Of a stretch of DNA of 64,000 nucleotides, positions 8,418 through 18,741 are shown in pieces. The notes under the pieces were generated by a model. The model was not told where the DNA came from and did no database searches. It saw only the letters and a list, made by a program, of their open reading frames with translations. Source of the DNA: Pseudooceanicola sediminis. GTDB lineage: Bacteria > Pseudomonadota > Alphaproteobacteria > Rhodobacterales > Rhodobacteraceae. The position numbers were made by a program, and so were the translations under genes. How positions within the stretch are numbered: the first letter of the stretch is position 1; every line of letters starts with the position of its first letter. The DNA is taken from positions 24,842-88,841 of the forward strand of contig NZ_QWJJ01000019.1 in NCBI RefSeq assembly GCF_003575965.1. Direction: 5' to 3'.

Positions 8418-10949
8418 TCATGGGGCATTCTCCTCAAATAGAATGTCCTTCGGCGCGCGATCACCATTTACTGCGTCGAGTTCGGCACTCGTCAGGAAGT
8501 CTTCAGCTTGCCGCCCCAGAACATCTGCGGCGGCCACGACGACGTGCGCCCAAGTCGACCGATTGGCGAAGAGCATGCCGTTCGTATCGAGTGTGCCACC
8601 GCGCCCGCAGAACCCGAGGAATCTGGAGGTCCGGGCACCGGTATCGAGGGGGCGGACGACACCGCAGAACGGCTCTGGCCTCGTATGGGAAATGAAGACT
8701 CGCGCCTTTACGGAAGGTGGAAACAGCTTGTCGACAACGGCCTTCGAGGCTGTGTATTCCTCTTCGCGGCCGTCGCGCGGCAGGCGGAACCGCCCCGGCT
8801 CGAGCAACAGGATAACGCGGTGCCTCACGCCACGTTCAGCGAGACGAACGGAGGCTCCGAGGGCCTCTCCAAGCTGGTAGGCGCCCACCGCGACAAGAAG
8901 CAGTTCGGGCGCCTCCTCACCGAGATCACGAAGACAGACCGCACCGTCGTTCAGCGCCATTCTCGCCAGTTCGGGAGAAAGCCGGGCCGCCACCTCGCGC
9001 TTGGGAATGACCATCGTCCAGATTGCACCTCGGGAACGGAAGACCGCGTCGAGGCAGGCTATTGCACTGTTCCAATCGACAGGGAAGACGACGCGGGAAA
9101 GATCGGACATCTCGCCCCACATCGTTTCAGCCACCGTCGTATCCTGGTGCGACAACTCGTTTTTTCCGTTCTCCCAGGCGTGGGACGTCGCGATCAGGGG
9201 CACGCCCAACCAATAGGGCTTGCGCCCCGCATCGATCATGTGCCGCGTGAAGATCAAGTCCTGGCGGAGCGCTCCAAGCATCTTTGTCGCGAATGCTTCG
9301 TAGGACACCGCGACGTTCAGACCACCCTTGTTCGCGAGGACAGAGCAAATTACCGCTTCCTCGTTGAGAGCGGTGACGACGGAGCCGCTGAGCGACTCCG
9401 CCAGTCCCGGCTCGGGCTCGGTCACGCGGTGCTTGAGTTGGTCGAGAGTCGCGTTCATCCGGTTGCTCCGCATCTCGTCGGGGTTGCCAACACGGACGCG
9501 AAGACGCGGATTTGCCATGACGATGGAATGAAAGTGCTGGTCAATCCCAGCCATCGGAGATGCCCGTTCGTCTTCCTCAGAAGCTGTCCAGGGTGGTTCC
9601 GGCAAGTCGGCTGCAACCGGTTGGCGCGAGATCAGTGGATGATCGCGCTCCTTCGTGCGTCCGGCCGCCGAATGATTGTTCAGTTGCCGAGCAGCGGTCG
9701 CCAGTTCGTCCGCGGGCACCCAGAGTTTCCTTGCGCCATCGTTGAATGATCGACGTGCGGCAGCATCGTTCCGCGGGTTCCCATCAAGGGGCAGATTGTG
9801 CGCTCGGTTCGTGCCGGCGCCAGGAAAGCCGAAGCCTTTGATCGTCTCGGCGATGCCGTAGTGCAGTGGGACAGGATAAGTTTGCTCGCCCTGCAGGGCC
9901 GCCGCAGCGCAGGCGCCGAGTCGCTCTTCCATCTCCAGGATCGCCCAGGCAAAGGCGGCAGGATCCCGGCCATCCAAGTCAATTGGGTCAAAGCCGTTCA
10001 GGCGAAGATGGCGACGGAACCATTCGACTCCCCCGACCTGAGCCATGGTGGTACGCTGGTCGATCCGCCGTCCATTCGCGATCATGATCGGGGTGACCAG
10101 TCCTGTGTCGTCCGCTCTCCACCAGCGCGGCACCCAGTCGCTGCCACGCTGTTCCTCGAACGCGCCATCGCTCAAGAATGCGACCAGGCGCTCGCCGGGC
10201 TCTGGCATGTGCCCATAGAGAAGCCCGGCAAAACCGAGATATCCACCCTCGATGAGCCCGCCCGCTGTATGTGGATTGACATGGCTTCCCAACGGCGACG
10301 ACGGTCGCCCTCCGGCGTCGATCTCATAGGAGTAGAAATCCCGAACAAATCCGGTCAGCCCCTGGTCGGAGAAGGCGTACCGCTCCGACTGCGCTGGCGA
10401 CATGTTATCGACGATAAGGTTCACCGCATCGATCGCAGCGACGCAATGCCCCTGACCCATCAACCAAGACCGCGTCGTGCCACTGAGCGCATTGGCTGCG
10501 AGATAGCCAACATAAGCGGGGACCATATTGAGTGATCCCCCGGTGTGACCGTCGGGGTTCGGCTTGAAATCCTCGGACCGGAGGGCCTGTCCGTCGGTGC
10601 GGACGGTGCACGCATAGGTCATGTGCACAACAAGCCACATCGCGGCGTTTGTGACCTGATCCGCTGCCCTGAGAATGGCGTAGCCCGCAGCCTTGTCGGG
10701 GATGGCCCCACGCTGGTGAAGCGCATCCACCATATCGTGAACGCGCACCTGAGTCAGGTCGTCGTGGGCCAGCGCCCCGGCACCGCCCGCCCAATCGGCG
10801 AAACTGCGATCATGGTCGCGGTAAAGTGCTGCCCGGTTGCGCTGTCGGTGTCGTTCAGGACTCGGCAAGGTTATGCCGCTATTGGCCGGTGGCGGCATGT
10901 CGGCACCCATTTCGCGTCGGTCGCGCGATGACCCAACTGGGCTCGTCAT
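8418..10949 (-). CDS. Phosphoketolase-like thiamine-diphosphate enzyme
   Basis: An 843-residue protein of the xylulose-5-P/fructose-6-P phosphoketolase superfamily (usual length about 800). Conserved landmarks are [11 protein letters not shown] near residue 165, [16 protein letters not shown] near 227, an LSDGAFEEQ segment where classical enzymes have GDGEAETG, and LSHQDTT near 600. Classical phosphoketolase turns xylulose 5-phosphate plus phosphate into acetyl-phosphate and glyceraldehyde 3-phosphate. Changes at the diphosphate-binding motif mark this as a divergent branch, so activity must be regarded as inferred. The start shares ATGA with the copA stop. Acetate kinase and phosphotransacetylase, which would use acetyl-phosphate, are at 26-28 kb. 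Confidence 0.8.
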   Translation of the reverse strand: MTSPVGSSRDRREMGADMPPPANSGITLPSPERHRQRNRAALYRDHDRSFADWAGGAGALAHDDLTQVRVHDMVDALHQRGAIPDKAAGYAILRAADQVTNAAMWLVVHMTYACTVRTDGQALRSEDFKPNPDGHTGGSLNMVPAYVGYLAANALSGTTRSWLMGQGHCVAAIDAVNLIVDNMSPAQSERYAFSDQGLTGFVRDFYSYEIDAGGRPSSPLGSHVNPHTAGGLIEGGYLGFAGLLYGHMPEPGERLVAFLSDGAFEEQRGSDWVPRWWRADDTGLVTPIMIANGRRIDQRTTMAQVGGVEWFRRHLRLNGFDPIDLDGRDPAAFAWAILEMEERLGACAAAALQGEQTYPVPLHYGIAETIKGFGFPGAGTNRAHNLPLDGNPRNDAAARRSFNDGARKLWVPADELATAARQLNNHSAAGRTKERDHPLISRQPVAADLPEPPWTASEEDERASPMAGIDQHFHSIVMANPRLRVRVGNPDEMRSNRMNATLDQLKHRVTEPEPGLAESLSGSVVTALNEEAVICSVLANKGGLNVAVSYEAFATKMLGALRQDLIFTRHMIDAGRKPYWLGVPLIATSHAWENGKNELSHQDTTVAETMWGEMSDLSRVVFPVDWNSAIACLDAVFRSRGAIWTMVIPKREVAARLSPELARMALNDGAVCLRDLGEEAPELLLVAVGAYQLGEALGASVRLAERGVRHRVILLLEPGRFRLPRDGREEEYTASKAVVDKLFPPSVKARVFISHTRPEPFCGVVRPLDTGARTSRFLGFCGRGGTLDTNGMLFANRSTWAHVVVAAADVLGRQAEDFLTSAELDAVNGDRAPKDILFEENAP

Positions 10950-13294
10950 ATTTTCACCCCGCGCAATCGCAGCGAATTGAGCACCACCGAGATCGACGAG
11001 GCGCTCATGGCGAAAGCGGCAAACATCGGGCTGATCAGGATGCCGAAGAAGGGAAACAGAACCCCCGCCGCGACCGGTACGCCGGAGGCGTTGTAGATCA
11101 GGGCGAAGAAGAGATTCTGGCGAATGTTGCGCATGGTCGCGCGCGCGAGCCGCCGCGCGCGCACGATGCCGTCCAGGTTTCCCTTCACCAGAGTGATGCC
11201 GGCGCTTTCGATGGCGACATCGGCGCCGGTGCCCATCGCGATCCCGACATCCGCCTGTGCCAACGCCGGCGCGTCGTTCACGCCGTCCCCGGCCATCGCG
11301 ACCTTGCGGCCTGCCTCTTGCAGCTCCCTGATGATGCGGGCCTTGTCCTCGGGTAGAACGTCGGCCCGGATCTCGTCGATGCCGAGCCGCGATCCGATCG
11401 CCTTTGCCGTGCGTTCATTGTCGCCTGTGGCCATGATGACGCGGAAACCAAGCTCGTGCAGGTCCTTGATCGCCGCAGGGGTGGTCTCCTTGACCGGGTC
11501 TGCGACGCTGACCAGGCCGGCGATCTCGCCTTCGACCACCACGAACATGACCGTCTCGCCTTCGTCGCGGCGGGCATTTGCCTTGGTGGTCAGGTCGCCC
11601 GCCTCGAGCCCCAGATCGCGGATCATCGCGAGGTTGCCAAGTGCGACCGCCTGTCCGTCAACGGTTCCCTTGACCCCCTTGCCAGTGACGGCCTCGAATT
11701 CTTTCGCATCGGCCATCTTCACCCCGCGCTCTTCCGCACCCCGAACGATGGCTTCGGCAAGCGGATGCTCGGACCCGCGTTCTAGCGAGGCGGCAAGGCG
11801 CAGGACTTCCGGCTCGGCATGGCCCGTCTCGGGCAGGACGGCGACAAGCTTCGGTTTGCCCTCGGTCAAGGTACCGGTCTTGTCGACAATGAGGGTGTCG
11901 ATCTTCTCGAACCGCTCCAGCGCCTCGGCGTTCTTGATGAGTACCCCGGCCTGTGCGCCGCGGCCTGTGGCTGTCATGATCGACATGGGCGTGGCCAGGC
12001 CCAATGCACAAGGGCAGGCGATGATCAACACCGCGACGGCGGCAATCAACGCATAGGACAAGGCCGGTGCCGGTCCCCAGACGGCCCAGGCAATGAAGGA
12101 CAGAATGGCGATACCGATCACCGCCGGGACGAAAAATCCGGCGACCTGGTCGGCGTATTTCTGGATCGGCGCGCGGCTGCGTTGTGCGTTCGCCACCATT
12201 TCGACGATCTGCGACAGCATCGTGTCGGCGCCAACGCGGGTCGCTTCCATCATCAGACTGCCGGTTCCGTTGATCGTGGCCCCGGTCACGGGATCGCCTT
12301 CGGTCTTCTCGACCGGAACGGGCTCTCCCGAGATCATGCTTTCATCGACCGAGGACCGGCCATCGACCACGATGCCGTCCACCGGCACCTTGTCACCTGG
12401 CCGCACGCGCAACCGGTCGCCCACCTGAACCTCTTCGAGCGCGATTTCCTCTTCCGTCCCGTCGGGCCGGATCACGCGGGCGGTCTTGGCCGCCATGTCA
12501 AGAAGCGCGCGGATCGCCTTGCCCGTGCCCTCGCGAGCGCGGAGCTCCATCACCTGGCCGAGCAGCACAAGCGTCACGATCACGGCGGCCGCCTCGAAAT
12601 AGACGCCGACATGCCCCTCGGGGTCGCGGAAACCGTCCGGAAAGATGCCTGGCGCGAACACGGCGACGACGCTGAAAAGCCAGGCCGCCATCACGCCCAT
12701 GCCAATCAGCGAGAACATGTTGAGGTTCAACGTGCGGAACGAATTCCAACCGCGGACGAGGAACGGCCATCCGCACCAGAGGACGACGGGCGTGCCGAGC
12801 ACCAGTTCGATCCATAGCGTCGTGCGTTCGCCGAAGATGTCCCGCACTCCAGGGAAACCCAGATAGGGGCCCATGGTCAGAACGAGAAGCGGGATCGTTA
12901 GTACAGTGCCAACCCAGAAGCGCCGCGTGAAATCGACCAGCTCCGGATTCGGGCCTTCCGCAGCCATCGCGGCCGATTCCAGTTCAAGCCCCATGCCGCA
13001 GATCGGGCACGAGCCGGGATGCGTCTGACGGACCTGTGGGTGCATCGGGCAGGTATAGACGGCGCCATCATATCCTGCCGGAATCTCATCGTATTTGGCA
13101 TCAGTGATGGTCGGATGTCCGTGCGCGCCATGGGCGTGGTGATCGTGCCCGGAATGGGTGCCGAGTTCCGACTCGGGAACCAGATGCATCCCGCATTTTG
13201 GGCAATCGCCGGGACTGTCCTGCCGCACCTCGGGGTGCATCGGGCAGACATAGGTGGTGCAGTCGAGTGCGGACTGGTGAGCGTGGTCGTTCAT
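10946..13294 (-). CDS. copA: Copper-translocating P1B-type ATPase
   Basis: A 782-residue P-type ATPase. Instead of HMA domains it has two HMBD-type metal sites at the N terminus ([17 protein letters not shown] at about 14-39 and [17 protein letters not shown] at about 79-103). The transmembrane ion site is CPC in [13 protein letters not shown], the phosphorylation site is DKTGTLT, followed by TGDN and [10 protein letters not shown] hinge motifs. CPC predicts Cu(I)/Ag(I) export. It follows prs with a 4-base overlap, but a CueR-type promoter lies in the end of prs just upstream, so it can be transcribed independently. Family and metal class are firm. Confidence 0.93.
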   Translation of the reverse strand: MNDHAHQSALDCTTYVCPMHPEVRQDSPGDCPKCGMHLVPESELGTHSGHDHHAHGAHGHPTITDAKYDEIPAGYDGAVYTCPMHPQVRQTHPGSCPICGMGLELESAAMAAEGPNPELVDFTRRFWVGTVLTIPLLVLTMGPYLGFPGVRDIFGERTTLWIELVLGTPVVLWCGWPFLVRGWNSFRTLNLNMFSLIGMGVMAAWLFSVVAVFAPGIFPDGFRDPEGHVGVYFEAAAVIVTLVLLGQVMELRAREGTGKAIRALLDMAAKTARVIRPDGTEEEIALEEVQVGDRLRVRPGDKVPVDGIVVDGRSSVDESMISGEPVPVEKTEGDPVTGATINGTGSLMMEATRVGADTMLSQIVEMVANAQRSRAPIQKYADQVAGFFVPAVIGIAILSFIAWAVWGPAPALSYALIAAVAVLIIACPCALGLATPMSIMTATGRGAQAGVLIKNAEALERFEKIDTLIVDKTGTLTEGKPKLVAVLPETGHAEPEVLRLAASLERGSEHPLAEAIVRGAEERGVKMADAKEFEAVTGKGVKGTVDGQAVALGNLAMIRDLGLEAGDLTTKANARRDEGETVMFVVVEGEIAGLVSVADPVKETTPAAIKDLHELGFRVIMATGDNERTAKAIGSRLGIDEIRADVLPEDKARIIRELQEAGRKVAMAGDGVNDAPALAQADVGIAMGTGADVAIESAGITLVKGNLDGIVRARRLARATMRNIRQNLFFALIYNASGVPVAAGVLFPFFGILISPMFAAFAMSASSISVVLNSLRLRGVKI

Positions 13295-14238
13295 TTGGAA
13301 TTCCTCTCGGAGCGAGTCGGGGTCAACCTAGTCCTTCCACTTACTGGAAGGTCAAGGCCTGACACAGCTGACCGAACCGCCTTGGCAAGCACACCGGCGG
13401 TTCCGATCACATTGGAGGGGTGCGGTATGGTATCGGTGGTGACAATCCGTGCGGCACCGGCGGACATGATGACATCATGTGCCCCTTCCGCAAAGACCGC
13501 GTGGATAGCCAGACAGACCGGCGATCCGGTTCCGGCTGCAAGCAATCGCTCGACGGCGCGCGCCATCGTCCTGCCGGAAGACGCAATGTCATCGAGTATC
13601 ACCGGGGTGCCCTGGTGAAGCGTGGCGCTCTCTGGCACGCTGACATCAACCTGGAGATCGCCAGTCCTGATCTTTCGCAAGACCTCGTACGGTCGTGCGG
13701 CGAGCCGGGCCACTTCGGCAACCCATTGCTGGCTTTCGCTGTCAGGTCCCAGCAATACGGCATCCGGCAGATTTGTTCGAATCCAGTCGGCGAGAAGCGG
13801 GGCGGAAGCGACACGCACGGCCGGGATCGTGAAAACATCCTCCAGCCGCTCGATGCGGTGCAGATGGGGATCGACCGTCACCAGCCAGTCAAAACTCTCG
13901 GCGAGAAATCCGGCGAACAGCTTGGCGCTGACGGCCTGTCCGTCGCGAAAACGCCGGTCCTGCCGCATGTATCCCAGATAAGGCGCGATCAGCCCGACAT
14001 TCCGGGCCCCCAGCTCTCGGGCCGTCTCCGCGGCAAAGCGCAGCGGCAGTGCTAGCCGATCGGGATCGCGAAGCGTCGCGAGAACCGCGACATCGGCACC
14101 TTCCATATCGCCCGGCAAGGTAATCAGGCTTTCACCGTCGGGGAAGCGATGCCAGTCGAGCGCACGGAGATTGGCATCCAGCTCTGGCGCGAGGGATCGC
14201 GCGAGTGGCGTCATTTCTGGGAACGGGACAAGGATCAT
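13291..14238 (-). CDS. prs: Ribose-phosphate pyrophosphokinase (PRPP synthetase)
   Basis: A 315-residue PRPP synthetase-like protein, the usual family length. Visible landmarks are RFPDGES near residue 34, [11 protein letters not shown] near 87, [10 protein letters not shown] near 124 and the PRPP-binding loop [13 protein letters not shown] near 214. The family makes 5-phosphoribosyl-1-pyrophosphate from ribose 5-phosphate and ATP in the cytoplasm. It overlaps both neighbours by four bases: a nucleoside/AMP phosphorylase before and copA after. The context suggests ribose-phosphate recycling rather than the housekeeping copy. Its last codons double as the copA operator. Confidence 0.87.
   Translation of the reverse strand: MILVPFPEMTPLARSLAPELDANLRALDWHRFPDGESLITLPGDMEGADVAVLATLRDPDRLALPLRFAAETARELGARNVGLIAPYLGYMRQDRRFRDGQAVSAKLFAGFLAESFDWLVTVDPHLHRIERLEDVFTIPAVRVASAPLLADWIRTNLPDAVLLGPDSESQQWVAEVARLAARPYEVLRKIRTGDLQVDVSVPESATLHQGTPVILDDIASSGRTMARAVERLLAAGTGSPVCLAIHAVFAEGAHDVIMSAGAARIVTTDTIPHPSNVIGTAGVLAKAVRSAVSGLDLPVSGRTRLTPTRSERNSK
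13325..13355 (-). promoter_or_regulatory. CueR-type operator/promoter for copA
   Basis: On the minus strand TTGACC (13355-13350) is followed by a 19-base spacer carrying the inverted repeat CCTTCCA-N5-TGGAAGG, then TAGGTT as a possible -10. A 19-base spacer spanned by a dyad is the signature of MerR/CueR-activated promoters. It lies within the last codons of prs, about 30 bases before the copA ATG. Confidence 0.75.
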
Positions 14239-15743
14239 GCCGTGTCCTCCGACAGTGTCAGCGCGCCAATATGGGCTTCGGCATAGACTCGTGCATAGGC
14301 GAGCTCGCCGGTCGTCTCGGCGTGGATCTCATAGAGCGGCTGTCCTTTTTCCACACCTTCCCCGACCCGCACCAGCAGACGAACTCCCGCCCGCTGCTGG
14401 CGCGGCGCGCCGGCAAGCTTTGCAATGCGGGCAATCAAACGGTTGTCGATGGCAGTGAGATAACCGGACACACCGGCAGTCATCGCAATGCGCTGCGGCG
14501 CTTCCCCGGGTTCGTGGAACCCACCCTGCGCGGCGCAGATCGCCAAAAATTTAGCCTCTGCAGCGCCAGTGTCGAGCAAAGTCTCTGCCTGCGCCCTGCC
14601 CTCTCCACTCTCTGCACCCGGTGCTAGGTCGAGCAGCCGACCCGCGAGGTCCAGAGCACGTTCGCGCAAATCCGTCGGCGCACCCGGCGCACGCCGCAGC
14701 ACCGCCAACACATCCGCCGCCTCGAGTGCAGGGCCGATACCCCGCCCGACCGGTGCCGTTCCATCGCTTTCGTGAATCGCGACGCGAAGCCCAATGGCTT
14801 GACCCACCGAACTCAGGCGGGAACCTAGGGACGCCGCTGCCTGCGCCGACCGTACCTTGGCTGTCGGCCCGACCGGCATATCGATCAACACGTCGGTTGC
14901 ACCGACCGCCGCCTTCTTTGACAGGACGCTGGCCACCAACTGTCCGGTGCTGTCAAAATCCAGCGGCCGCTCAATGCGGATGAAGTGATCGTCGGCCGGG
15001 CTGAGGTTCAGTCCGCCGCCCCAGACCACGCATCCGCCTTCGGCTTCGACCACCTTGCGCAGCGCTGCAGCGTCCAGAGCCACCGGTGCCATGACTTCCA
15101 TCGTATCAGCGGTCCCAGCAGGGGAAGTGATCGCCCGGCTCGACGTCTTGGGGATCAGATGCCCGGCTGCGGCAACGATGGCTACGACAATCGGGGTTGT
15201 CCGGTTTCCCGGAAGGCCACCGACACAATGCTTGTCCAGGACGGCCTCGCTACCCCAGTCAAGCGTTTCGCCCGCAGCCTGCATTTCGCGGGTCAGCGCC
15301 ACCGTCTCGCCCTCGTCAAGACGGTTTCCAGCGCTGGCAGTGATGAAGGCGGCGAGGTCGAGATCCGAGAGACGGTTGTCGAGCGTGTCGCGGATGATCG
15401 CGGCAAAATCCTCCCGTTTCAGCCGCCCGCCATAGGCCTTGGCCCGAATTGCGGACGAAGACACAGGCGGCTCGGGATGCGAGAAACGTGCCCGATCTCC
15501 GGCTTGCGCCTTGAGCGCCTCCCAAGCGGAGACCGACAGCGCGGCCTTTTCCACCGCGAGCCACTGGCCGCGCGCGACCACGTTCAGCGTTGCGATGATC
15601 CAGCGGTCGCGCAGGTCGACGCGAATTCGGGTCTCGGCGGCAAACCCTTCGGAACGACAGATGTGGCAATCTTCGTGCATGTAGACGACCGGCTGGCGGT
15701 AGGTGTCTATTCCGGAGGGGAGCATTGCGAGCGTATCGGTCAT
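14235..15743 (-). CDS. Thymidine phosphorylase type 2 / AMP phosphorylase-like
   Basis: A 502-residue protein of the glycosyltransferase-3 nucleoside phosphorylase family, in the long (about 500-residue) group that includes archaeal AMP phosphorylase and bacterial putative thymidine phosphorylases. An ~85-residue N-terminal domain precedes the catalytic part with DKHCVGGLPGNRT near 170, the SSRAITSPAGTADTMEV stretch near 200 and a C-terminal pyrimidine-phosphorylase-type domain. The reaction releases a base and leaves ribose 1-phosphate, or ribose 1,5-bisphosphate if the substrate is AMP; sequence alone does not decide. It is tightly coupled to prs and the beta-CASP gene. Confidence 0.85.
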   Translation of the reverse strand: MTDTLAMLPSGIDTYRQPVVYMHEDCHICRSEGFAAETRIRVDLRDRWIIATLNVVARGQWLAVEKAALSVSAWEALKAQAGDRARFSHPEPPVSSSAIRAKAYGGRLKREDFAAIIRDTLDNRLSDLDLAAFITASAGNRLDEGETVALTREMQAAGETLDWGSEAVLDKHCVGGLPGNRTTPIVVAIVAAAGHLIPKTSSRAITSPAGTADTMEVMAPVALDAAALRKVVEAEGGCVVWGGGLNLSPADDHFIRIERPLDFDSTGQLVASVLSKKAAVGATDVLIDMPVGPTAKVRSAQAAASLGSRLSSVGQAIGLRVAIHESDGTAPVGRGIGPALEAADVLAVLRRAPGAPTDLRERALDLAGRLLDLAPGAESGEGRAQAETLLDTGAAEAKFLAICAAQGGFHEPGEAPQRIAMTAGVSGYLTAIDNRLIARIAKLAGAPRQQRAGVRLLVRVGEGVEKGQPLYEIHAETTGELAYARVYAEAHIGALTLSEDTA

Positions 15744-17122
15744 CGCGGGCGGTCCAGATACACGGTTTCCAGATGCTCGGGCGCGCGGGCCGGTCGTCCG
15801 AGTTCATGGTCGATGCGGAAGCGCAGGGTGTCGGATGCCGAAGGCTCGCCATGGGTCACGTAAGTCATGCGCGGCACCGGACCGGCTGACATCCAGCGCA
15901 GGATCTCTTCGGCGTCGGCATGGCCCGAAAAAGACTGAAGCTGCACGACCTCGGCCTCGATGGGAAAATCCCGCCCGAACATGCGCAACTTCCGCGCGCC
16001 TTCCGCCAAAGCGGCGCCGCGCGTGCCGCCCGCCTGAAAGCCTGACAGGAGGATCGCATTGCGCCGGTCGCCTCCGAAACTGGCCAGATGATGCAGGATG
16101 CGTCCGCCGGTCAGCATGCCACTTGCCGAGATGATGATCATCGGCCCGGCTCTGGTGTTGAGCTCTTTCGACTGCGCTACCGTGTTCACCCGCTTGGCCA
16201 GTTGGAACATCGCCACGCATTCCTCGCGGCTGACATGATGCTCGTCATGATGCCGGTGGTAGATCTCGGTGGCGTCGACCGACATTGGGCTGTTGAGAAA
16301 GACCGGGACATATGGAATCTCGCCCCTCTCGATCAGCCGCGAGATATGCAGCATCAACCCCTGGGCACGGCCGACAGCGAAAGACGGGATCAATACCGTT
16401 CCGCCCCTGGCGAAGACCCGTTTCAGGACCGGCGCCAGTTCCGCCTCCGGGTCGATGCCGGGATGGACGCGGTTGCCGTAGGTGGATTCGCAGACAAGAA
16501 CGTCGGCACCGGCAAAGGGCTTTGGCGGACGCATCAACGGGTCCGGGTCGTGCCCCAGATCGCCGCTGAAATGGATGACCTTTCCGCCGAACTCAATCCG
16601 GATCTGTGCCGCGCCCAGAAGGTGCCCCGCCGGAATGAAGGTCGCGGTGATATCGTCGCCCAGATCGACCCTTTGCCCGAAATCCACGGTTTCGAACCGA
16701 TCGAGCGCCGCCTCGGCGTCCTTCAGCGTGTAGAGTGGTTTCGGGTTCTTGTGTTTGGAGAACCCCCGGCGCGCGGCATAGCGCGCTTCCTCTTCCTGGA
16801 TGTGGCCGCTGTCCGGCAGGATCAGTCCGCAAAGCTCGGCCGTGGCACTGGTGCAGATGACGCGGCCACGATAGCCCGCCCGGATCAGCGCAGGAAGATA
16901 GCCGGAATGATCCAGATGCGCATGCGTAAGCAACACGGTGTCGATGGTGGACGGCCGAACCGGGAACGGTTTCCGGTTTCGCGCGCGCAGTTGCTTGAAG
17001 CCCTGGAACAGGCCGCAGTCGACCAGAATGCGCCGCCGACCGATTTCCAAAAGGTAGCGCGATCCGGTGACAGTTCCGGCGGCTCCGAGAAACCGCAGCG
17101 AGGGACGGTTGGAGCGTGTCAT
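15740..17122 (-). CDS. MBL-fold metallo-hydrolase with beta-CASP and RNA-specificity domain
   Basis: A 460-residue protein of the CPSF/YSH1-like branch of metallo-beta-lactamases. The Zn site HAHLDHSG is near residue 55, followed by further ligands in the SGDLGHD segment, the beta-CASP insertion, and C-terminal LLSGFQAGGTRG and FSGHADAEEIL motifs that define the RMMBL domain. Relatives are mostly RNA endo/exonucleases. The frame extends upstream but MTRSN at 17122 is the first codon that gives the usual family N terminus. Together with the phosphorylase and PRPP synthetase it suggests turnover of RNA-derived nucleotides (inference). Confidence 0.88.
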   Translation of the reverse strand: MTRSNRPSLRFLGAAGTVTGSRYLLEIGRRRILVDCGLFQGFKQLRARNRKPFPVRPSTIDTVLLTHAHLDHSGYLPALIRAGYRGRVICTSATAELCGLILPDSGHIQEEEARYAARRGFSKHKNPKPLYTLKDAEAALDRFETVDFGQRVDLGDDITATFIPAGHLLGAAQIRIEFGGKVIHFSGDLGHDPDPLMRPPKPFAGADVLVCESTYGNRVHPGIDPEAELAPVLKRVFARGGTVLIPSFAVGRAQGLMLHISRLIERGEIPYVPVFLNSPMSVDATEIYHRHHDEHHVSREECVAMFQLAKRVNTVAQSKELNTRAGPMIIISASGMLTGGRILHHLASFGGDRRNAILLSGFQAGGTRGAALAEGARKLRMFGRDFPIEAEVVQLQSFSGHADAEEILRWMSAGPVPRMTYVTHGEPSASDTLRFRIDHELGRPARAPEHLETVYLDRPR

Positions 17123-17168
17123 GCTACCCTCCCGCGGTTGGCGATGGCGTTGAACAGGCCACCGAAGA

Positions 17169-17483
17169 TCAGGGCACATACCAGCCGTAGAGGAAGGTCT
17201 CGATAAGGCCGATGACGAACCCTGCGGGCGTCAGCCAGACGAACCCGGGCAGCAGACCTGCCCAGGTCTCATACATTGCATAGCCGGGAAATATCAGGTC
17301 GAACGCTACGCAGATCAGGAAGGTCAGGGCCAGGAACAGGCTCAGCGCCCAGCCGAAGGCCATCAGCGGGATGCGTACCGCCCCTTCTGGACCGGACTTC
17401 CCCATCACGCAGTCCCCACAGGTGAAACGAAGCGCCACGAATAGAATCGCTGCGAGGACGGCAAAATAGATGATTGCGGTCAT
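17169..17483 (-). CDS. DUF5676-like small membrane protein
   Basis: A 104-residue protein with about three membrane segments. After an N-terminal helix and a CGDC motif (near residues 22-25) comes a region ending GLIETFLYGWYVP, which matches the DUF5676 protein at 30.1 kb (GLIESFAYGWYVA). It is the first gene of the long minus-strand operon, 46 bases before the beta-CASP gene. A weak ECF-like promoter match lies about 35 bases upstream of its ATG. Function unknown; membrane location is inferred. Confidence 0.7.
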   Translation of the reverse strand: MTAIIYFAVLAAILFVALRFTCGDCVMGKSGPEGAVRIPLMAFGWALSLFLALTFLICVAFDLIFPGYAMYETWAGLLPGFVWLTPAGFVIGLIETFLYGWYVP

Positions 17484-17516
17484 GACAATTCTCCTTGATG
17501 TGTTCCATGGCCTTTC

Positions 17517-17543
17517 GACGCCTCCCGATCTGATGTCCTGACA
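17517..17543 (-). promoter_or_regulatory. Possible variant ECF-type promoter
   Basis: TGTCAGG-N16-CGTC upstream of the DUF5676 gene that heads the phosphoketolase operon. It differs from the six strict sites (TGTAAYG-N15-CGTC) by two bases and one spacer base, but its distance to the ATG (about 33 bases from the -10) is like theirs. Confidence 0.25.
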
Positions 17544-17754
17544 ATTCGCCAGCAAAGGCCGTGCGACCGCCCTGCCCCAACCATTCGTTCGGTTCCCCGG
17601 CAAGCCCTATCAGGCTTGGTCTCAAACGGCGTCGAGGATTGCTTGTAGCCGACCTATGGCGGGCATTTGATCCGCCATGGCTTCGAATTCCTTGGCTGCC
17701 GGCGCCCGTTTTCTGATGTTGCCAAACTGGGGAAGTGTCCGGGAAGCATCGCGC

Positions 17755-17925
17755 TTAACTCCGCCCGCAGCAGCAACCGCCCGCTCTTCGCTGCTTCTGC
17801 GGGGTCGGCTGATTGTCTGGCGACTCATAGGGTGTCGCTTCCACCGCCTCCCGATCGCTTCCGCAGCAACCGACACCTCCTGCTTGGGCTTCAAGGTCGG
17901 TTCGGGTGTGTTTCTCAGGTTCCAT
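17755..17925 (-). CDS. Small cysteine-rich protein (CCG/CCCG motifs)
   Basis: A 56-residue soluble peptide with GGVGCCGSD near residue 20 and a C-terminal GGCCCGRS, separated by a polar, Pro/Gln-rich linker. A similar peptide with the clusters in opposite order is at 21.96 kb. The Cys clusters suggest thiol metal binding (Cu(I), Zn or Cd), like a metallothionein-type buffer; this is inference. The start is set by GGAGG five bases before the ATG at 17925 and by a strict ECF-type promoter whose predicted start lies about 27 bases upstream. A longer opposite frame here is a shadow. Confidence 0.65.
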   Translation of the reverse strand: MEPEKHTRTDLEAQAGGVGCCGSDREAVEATPYESPDNQPTPQKQRRAGGCCCGRS

Positions 17926-17958
17926 CCTTGCCTCCAATGCTTTGGGTTTCAATCAGTA

Positions 17959-17984
17959 GACGCCGGCCGAGAAAAAGCATTACA
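17959..17984 (-). promoter_or_regulatory. ECF-type promoter, TGTAATG-N15-CGTC
   Basis: Minus-strand -35 TGTAATG (17984-17978) and -10 CGTC (17962-17959) with 15 bases between them, about 34 bases before the Cys-rich peptide ATG. One of six identical-spacing sites in the window; see findings. Confidence 0.65.
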
Positions 17985-18083
17985 GGACAAGGAACCGTCG
18001 GCGCGACGGACGGCGGGGACTGCCCGGACAAAGCGCGACATCGGATCCTGCTTGACCTGTCTTTTTTTGTCGCGGACACGTCA

Positions 18084-18701
18084 TTACCCAATCACCAGCT
18101 GCAGATCGACGCCCAACTCAAATGGCGGGATGTCAAGATTGCGTGGCGCCGGCCCTCGTCGGATTCTTCCCGAAGTGTCGTAATGAGACCCGTGGCAAGG
18201 GCAGAACCAGCCGCCGAAATCGCCTACCGCCGCACCGTCCTGACCCAGAGGTATGCATCCGAGATGCGTGCAGACGCCGATCACCACAAGCCATTCACCG
18301 GTTGCGTCCGCGGCCCGGTTCTCATCCAGTGCGGACTCTTGGGCTTCGTGGTTCGGGTTCTCGCGGCTGGTATCGACCGGATCGACAAGATCGTCGAGAG
18401 AAACGGTCTGCGCCGCAGCGATCGCTTGGGGCGAGCGGCGCCAGATGAAAACCGGACGTCCCTGCCATTTGACGGTAATGCGTTGACCCTCTTCCACCCC
18501 GGTGAGATCGACCCGGACCGTGGACGCACCGACGATATCGGCCGAGGGATTCATGGAGTTGATCAGTGGCCAGACCGCGGCGCCGGTTGCAACGGCTCCG
18601 GCGCTCGCGGTCGCATAGTAGAGGAAGTCGCGTCGTGCCGATGGGGCATAGGCTTGATGAAGTAAGACATCGGCGCTCGAAGGAGCATTTTGCTCTGTCA
18701 T
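18084..18701 (-). CDS. petA: Rieske iron-sulfur protein (cytochrome bc1 subunit type)
   Basis: A 205-residue Rieske protein with the two cluster motifs CTHLGC (near residue 148) and CPCHGSHYD (near 167), which hold a [2Fe-2S] cluster with two Cys and two His. The N terminus [19 protein letters not shown] is a twin-arginine-like, uncleaved membrane anchor as in PetA. Length is normal for PetA. No petB or petC is adjacent, so this is a stand-alone copy, transcribed after the CBS-BON gene. It could substitute for or modify the chromosomal bc1 Rieske subunit; that is inference. Confidence 0.9.
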   Translation of the reverse strand: MTEQNAPSSADVLLHQAYAPSARRDFLYYATASAGAVATGAAVWPLINSMNPSADIVGASTVRVDLTGVEEGQRITVKWQGRPVFIWRRSPQAIAAAQTVSLDDLVDPVDTSRENPNHEAQESALDENRAADATGEWLVVIGVCTHLGCIPLGQDGAAVGDFGGWFCPCHGSHYDTSGRIRRGPAPRNLDIPPFELGVDLQLVIG

Positions 18702-18741
18702 ATCACGCTCCTGACCCTGAATTGCCGATCAATGGCCCGCA

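Noticed and set aside
17622-17894. Frame of 90 codons on the minus strand
   Set aside because: It overlaps the Cys-rich peptide in another frame and has no family features or clear ribosome site.
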